This document shows positions 59,349-64,000 of a stretch of DNA of 64,000 bases, piece after piece (the stretch's first letter is position 1; each line of letters opens with the position of its first letter). Source of the stretch: Cloeon dipterum (lineage: Eukaryota > Arthropoda > Insecta > Ephemeroptera > Baetidae); contig NC_088789.1 in the NCBI RefSeq assembly GCF_949628265.1, positions 1,922,001-1,986,000 of the forward strand, read 5' to 3'. The notes below the pieces were generated by a model, which was given only the letters and a program-made list of their open reading frames with translations, was not told the DNA's origin and ran no database searches. Position numbers and translations under genes: made by a program.

Positions 59349-61392
59349 TCAAACGCGGTGCTCGAGCACCATGTCCGGACGTCTTGGAGCCGTCTTGGGG
59401 GTGGTGGCGTCAGAGGTAGTGTGCTTTGATGGGTGATCCGATACCGGATGGTCAGAGTGGCGGAAACTGGACGAGCGACACACGACCTTGAGGAAGGCTT
59501 GCACACACGGCCTACGCCGACACCGCAGTAGAACGTAAATATAGGGGTCGAGCGAGAAGTGAAAAGACATCAGCACGTCCGCTATCCGCAACAAAGGCGT
59601 GGCGTTCGGGTACATCCGAGACACTGGAATAGCGATCTGGAAAATTAATTAAATTGGGGGTTGAATCGAATGGATACAGAGCGCTTTGTAATTGCTTTTT
59701 TATAAGAATTATTAAGTGCAAACCATTTGAGGCATCCAGCAGACGAGAAAAATGACGCACAGAGCGGTCATGAGACGCACGAAAGCCAATTCCTCGGGGG
59801 TGGCAGCCAATGACTTGGAGGCGGCCAGACTCCGATAGTTGGAATGATGCGTGTTGGAGGACGATCGGCTGCTCACTCTCCGGTCCAACATCGAGCGCCG
59901 GCCTATGCTGCACAGAGCTCGCACCACTGCCAGATTGAAGCCCACGATGGCCAAGCACAGAAGTGATCCTTTATACGAAAAAAGCATCAAATTTAAAATT
60001 TTCTCCTTTAAGTAGCTTGAAAGCACAGAGAAATAGAAGGTGAGGAATTAAAATCGTGTTTGAATATATTTTCTTGTCAAAGAAAATCGGTATTGAATTT
60101 GCGAAGCACCATCTGCATTTCTCATTTTGAAAACAAAATAAACGATACAAGAGGGAGCCTTGTAATGCAAATTAGAGTTTATTTTTTGGCGAAATAAGCT
60201 GGAAAAACCGGTAAAAGCGTAAGAAACAATATAAATTTGCTTTAAAGACCGTCTTTGGCAAATTTTCTGCAAACCAATCGATTCTTGAGGGTCGAATTAG
60301 GTAAAGTGGATATTTTTTCCTACCAAAAAGTCCAGCGCGACGAATCCAGTCAGCTCTGATGCATGCGCACTTCTCGCATTCATACTATTTTGGCGGGGAA
60401 AAAAGGCTATACTTGTGCTACGCACGTCGCGCTAGACTTTTTGGTCGGAAAAATATCCATTCTACCTAATTCGACCCTCAAGAATCGATTGGTGTGCTCA
60501 GAAACTTCGTCAAAGACTGTCTTTAAAAACGTCTAAATAGAGCCTGTTTACCTACTCAAAATTCCCAAACCTATAAGTCAAATAACAAGATCGAATTTAA
60601 GTTAGTGTTTAAATAGTGCATCACAATTGACAGAAATTTCAGTTCAATATTGTTATTGGCTGCTTTGCGTAACGTTGTTTTCCTTCCCTAGAATAATATT
60701 TGCCCGCTTTTCCAAGCCGTTGAGGAGTTTACTCGAAAATAACATTAACTTTTTCGCGTGCGCCGCTTTGTGCGAGAGCCTTTCAACGTTATGAACGTTA
60801 ACCTGTTTTCAACTCCTCTGGCGTCGTGGCACAATTGATGATCTGATTAATTAGCACGTTTATAAGCCAGCTATTATATAGGCACTTGCAGCCAAAGCGT
60901 CCAATTAATATTAATGACTCGTGCAGCGCAAAGGCGAGTCAATAGTTTTCCTATGTACTATATTTCACGCCGATCTCGTTCCCCCGTTCCTCAAACTCCG
61001 CCGCCCGAAATCAAAGTGGAAAAAGCAAACACGTCAAATCTAGATCGAGGCAGCAAATCAAATATTTCATCACTGTTACATACTCTATTTCGCGCTTGGG
61101 TGGCCGCGCGCGCGATTGACGGACGAAACGCGTTTGTTCTATCCGACAGATGGGAAATAACAAAGAGATAGAGAAAGAAGACGAGAATTTCGAATTTGTC
61201 CGTACCAAACGTGAAGAAGAGGTAGGCGTAAGCGATGCCGGCGGGGTCGTTGGCTTGTCGGTACCTCTCGCACTTGACGGGCGGCCCGGGCTTGTAGTAC
61301 ATGCCAAAACCGAACAGCGGCAGACTCACTAGCAGTACCACCAGGGCCCAAAGGGTGAAAATGCTGCGCTGGATCAGGTGGTACGTCACGTG
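59349..61392 (-). CDS. class A GPCR, prostanoid-receptor-like, 3' exons only
   Basis: Three exons are visible: 61,392-61,206 (TM4, second extracellular loop, start of TM5), 59,968-59,724 (rest of TM5, a Ser/Arg-rich third intracellular loop, TM6) and 59,636-59,349 (TM7 and tail); 239 residues. The loop has YYKPGPPVKCERY followed by AYAYLFFTFG, which aligns with the YPGTWCF...AYSYMY region of prostanoid receptors. TM7 reads LLRIADVLMS...SLDPYIYVLLR, matching their RIAS..N.ILDPWVYILLR block; DPY replaces the common NPxxY. TM6 has CWMP. Such receptors sense PGE2-like lipids through cAMP or calcium. The acceptor at 61,393 is in phase with an upstream exon carrying TM1-3, which was not found to the window edge, so the gene probably starts beyond 64,000. 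A short inverted-repeat element lies in its intron. Confidence 0.7.
60242..60526. mobile_element. TTAA-flanked MITE in GPCR intron
   Basis: TTAA occurs at both ends, with CGATTCTTGAGGGTCGAATT and its complement as arms. The inner TTTTTGGTCGGAAAAATATC and GCATGCGCACTTCTCGCATT are shared with 12,554-12,927. It is 285 bp and non-coding. Confidence 0.85.
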
Positions 61393-64000
61393 CTGCAAAC
61401 AGTCAGAGCGAACGGTCAATTAAGCCTCGAATTTACGCCGCAATGATAACATCAATAATAAAATAGCATCGTGGCACGCCAGCCTCTCTTTCCCTCGTTT
61501 TCATTTATTAATTGAATTCACGCCGTCAATATGCGCGCCGTTGGAGATAATCCCTGCCTGCCTCATTTGAATGTGGTGGATGGGTGCGTGAGCGCCTGCG
61601 GTGTGTGCCACATACAACCTGGTTGGCACGCCGCGTGTGCGGGTTGCATAGCTCCCGTCGCCACGTGGCTATCTCGTTACTCACGCCACGCTGCTACTAT
61701 TTTGGCTAAAAGTAATTTCGGCCTCAAGAAGCAACGTTTTATCTCCTAATTAAACTCTTTCCTAGAAGCTGAAAAGTGAAAGTTGTTTTTTTTCGAGGCA
61801 AATGAATGACACTAATCAGCACAATTCAAAACGTCCTGACTTAATTAGAGAGCCAAAGAGACTGCTTCATGCCATAACCATATTTTACAGTCTAAATTAC
61901 GTAATTTACGTTTTCGCAGGTGGAATGCCTGTTTTCTTTTCTTATGTTTACAATCCGACGTTTCGAGAACACAAATATTGCCAATATATTGACACAAAAA
62001 AGACAATAGCGTCTCAAAGTTTGTAGCAAGTGTCTACAACAATAAGCTGTGCAATACCTACAAAAGACATGTATGTGTGCGCAACGGAAAATGAGACCGC
62101 ATTTCATCATTTGTATGAGTGTTGATTGTGAGCTGGAGGGTTCAAGAGCAAATTTTATATATTCAAATCCACCAGTAGTTTCTTCCGATTTTAATGATCT
62201 TGCGCTTTTTCTAGAATAATTTCTTTAGACTTGCTGAAAACAAAAATCAGTCCAGCCATTTTCCGTACAAACATCGGAAAATTTTTTTGGATTTAAATAA
62301 AGTGGTTTTTCACGATTCTACGAAGATTGGCTAAATCGATTTTGGTTTTCAGCACGTCAAATGAAAACAAATTAAGAGAAGAATGTAGAGTGTCACAGCG
62401 AAAGTGCCTTAAAATCGAAATTCTACGATGGCATCATTTGTTAATTGGAGGCTTCGAACACTTAAGGGCTGACCCAACTGGCGAATTGCGGTATTTATAG
62501 AATTGGTTCACTTTCGTTTATAATCTTGATGAGGGTAGTTAGGGAAATTCTGTTGATTCAGCAGCTATGTTATCAGGAAGAAGTTTCAAGAGAGATCGAG
62601 CTATGTGTTTTTGAGCTTAATTCTTGATTGCGCAAGCAGAGAGCCAGAACTTTGCGTCTGTTGAACACGTCAAAATTGAAAGCAATTGCTAAAGTTTCAA
62701 AGCTGAAAAGTCATTACAATGTATATAAAGTTGGGAAATCGACAACGCGGAAGCGCATATTACATTTCTTCCTGCAAAGGACAATATCGTGTGTGCAATA
62801 TTGCTAATGGCGTCGATTTCGCGGCACATTAAACTCATCAATCAAGGACTAATTCATTATATTGCATGCCCTTTATTATTAATATCGCGCGGCGTCGGCG
62901 TTATCAACCCCCGACGCGCGCGTTCGTCGTCATTTTTCACGTGTTCGGTCAACACGTCATGACCGCGTTCGCAGGACGTTGGCCGAACACCAAAAATACG
63001 CGCCGCCAGGTGCGGTCGCGGTGAACAAAGTCCGCGGAAACCGATTCGGCTGTTCAAACAACGCAGCCGTTTGGCACGGGAGGCGGACGCTGGCTGCGCG
63101 CGGAATACACATCGTTCCATGGATAAATTAATTAAAGCGAATTCCACAGTAACTCGACTGGACTCTAAGCGAACGAAGACAATCAGACAAGACAGTAAAT
63201 TCCAGGCCCCTCCCAGTGAATGTGTGTGCTTAAGACCGCATCGAATCCCTTTTCTGTGGCGAAGGCCACCAAACACAAACTCATTTAACCCTTTTCCGGA
63301 GGCGAGGGATATATTGAGTGTCGCTCACTCACTCACTCACTGCCGGCTGGGGGTCGAACCAAGGCCCTTTTTGTGATCAGACGGGGTTGGATGGATTTTG
63401 CGTTATTTCTCTTCCTCTATCGGGGAGTCACGCCGCCCGATGTTTGACTGTTTGACAGGCAGCGAAGAGGAAGGCAGGTGCATCCGCGAATTTAATTAAT
63501 GACAGCTAGCGTACTCGATTTCGGGGGACCCTGTCTGTCGGTGCCCTCAGGTGCGATTTCGCCGATTTGCAATTCGCTCACGTGCCCCGGCTGTATTGAG
63601 TTTGTAAACACACTCGCGCTGCCTCGTGCATTTCTAATGAGGCTCTCGCGCAGTTTTTTTTCTGCGCGCGATGGATCGTCTGGCTTCTCAGCGAGAATCT
63701 TAATCGTAGGCGTGCGGTAGGAATTTTCCTGAAAATTGCAGACGGTCGCGCCCCGTGCCAAGGTATTTACGTGGGAAAATCGCGAGTAGAAAAGGGTTTG
63801 CGCTTTTGATTTTGCACTATCTCCGTTACAATTGACGGTCGTAAAACACGCTAGCTGGCAGACGAATAATCGATTTCGATCACTTGTTGAATGAAAAACT
63901 TCGTGACTTTGACCATTTAGGGAGATAATCAAACACGTAGTTGCTTCGTCAGGAAAGGAGGGGATTTATAAATGAAAATCTTTGCTTTCGTAACATAATA
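61393..64000. other. probable GPCR intron / upstream region
   Basis: No supported exon. TM1-3 of the GPCR were searched for on the minus strand and not seen. A short CACT repeat lies near 63,325-63,342. Open frames at 62,857-63,276 and 63,492-63,932 have no domain-like content. Confidence 0.5.
62163..62488. mobile_element. MITE with CAATTCACCAGTT-type termini, copy 2
   Basis: The right end is AACTGGCGAATTG and the left end is diverged (CAAATCCACCAGT). The internal pair GACTTGCTGAAAACAAAAATC against GATTTTGGTTTTCAGCACGTC matches the copy at 16,025. Confidence 0.7.

Noticed and set aside
63340-63372. GGGGTCGAACC resembling a tRNA B box
   Set aside because: No A box or cloverleaf arms could be found at the right spacing.
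63492-63932. 146-residue minus-strand open frame tested as a GPCR 5' exon
   Set aside because: It has no hydrophobic helices or DRY-like motif and cannot encode TM1-3.

Overview
The window reads as nuclear DNA of an insect. Genes are spliced, with many introns of only about 50-100 nt. Four genes encode secreted Gly/Tyr- and Pro/Val-rich proteins of cuticle type, and the intergenic DNA is AT-rich and full of short inverted-repeat elements. No species can be named from the sequence. I see no reverse transcriptase, transposase, capsid or envelope reading frame.

Left part (1-31 kb). Remnants of a serine protease homologue lie at about 3.5-4.35 kb (+), after a stretch with scattered coding-like segments. 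Four related minus-strand genes follow, at 5.1-5.9, 6.9-8.5, 23.8-24.8 and 29.7-30.8 kb. Each has a TATA box, a tiny first exon encoding only 4-5 residues, a phase-0 intron inside the signal peptide, and a Lys-Arg-Gly site after a short propeptide. They are separated by long gene-poor DNA that holds simple repeats and short inverted-repeat elements.

Middle part (31-55 kb). This is the most unusual region. A 16-exon gene for a protein of about 1,120 residues that I cannot assign to a family is present twice in inverted orientation (36,338-41,444 minus; 46,540-52,654 plus). The two copies diverge from a spacer of about 5 kb. Both can be assembled as open, exon-for-exon matching genes. Each is followed by a small gene for a membrane-anchored MYND zinc-finger protein (34.7-35.35 minus; 53.6-54.35 plus). 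A third intact MYND gene (31.4-32.06 minus) lies in a direct duplication that also copied the promoter of the fourth cuticle-type gene. Relics of both gene types lie nearby. About 1.1 kb of the two large genes, introns included, is nearly identical while flanking exons differ clearly, which suggests gene conversion between the arms. A short-element family rich in GGCGGCTGGC is found almost only here.

Right part (55-64 kb). A complete five-exon RidA/UK114 gene (55,203-56,205 minus) is followed by gene-poor DNA and then the 3' exons of a class A GPCR resembling prostanoid receptors (59,349-61,392 minus). The exons for its first three membrane helices are not visible and probably lie beyond the right edge.

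Functionally, the cuticle-type genes form a co-oriented family likely expressed in epidermis or another secretory epithelium. RidA is a housekeeping imine deaminase. The large-protein/MYND pair is the candidate undescribed system.
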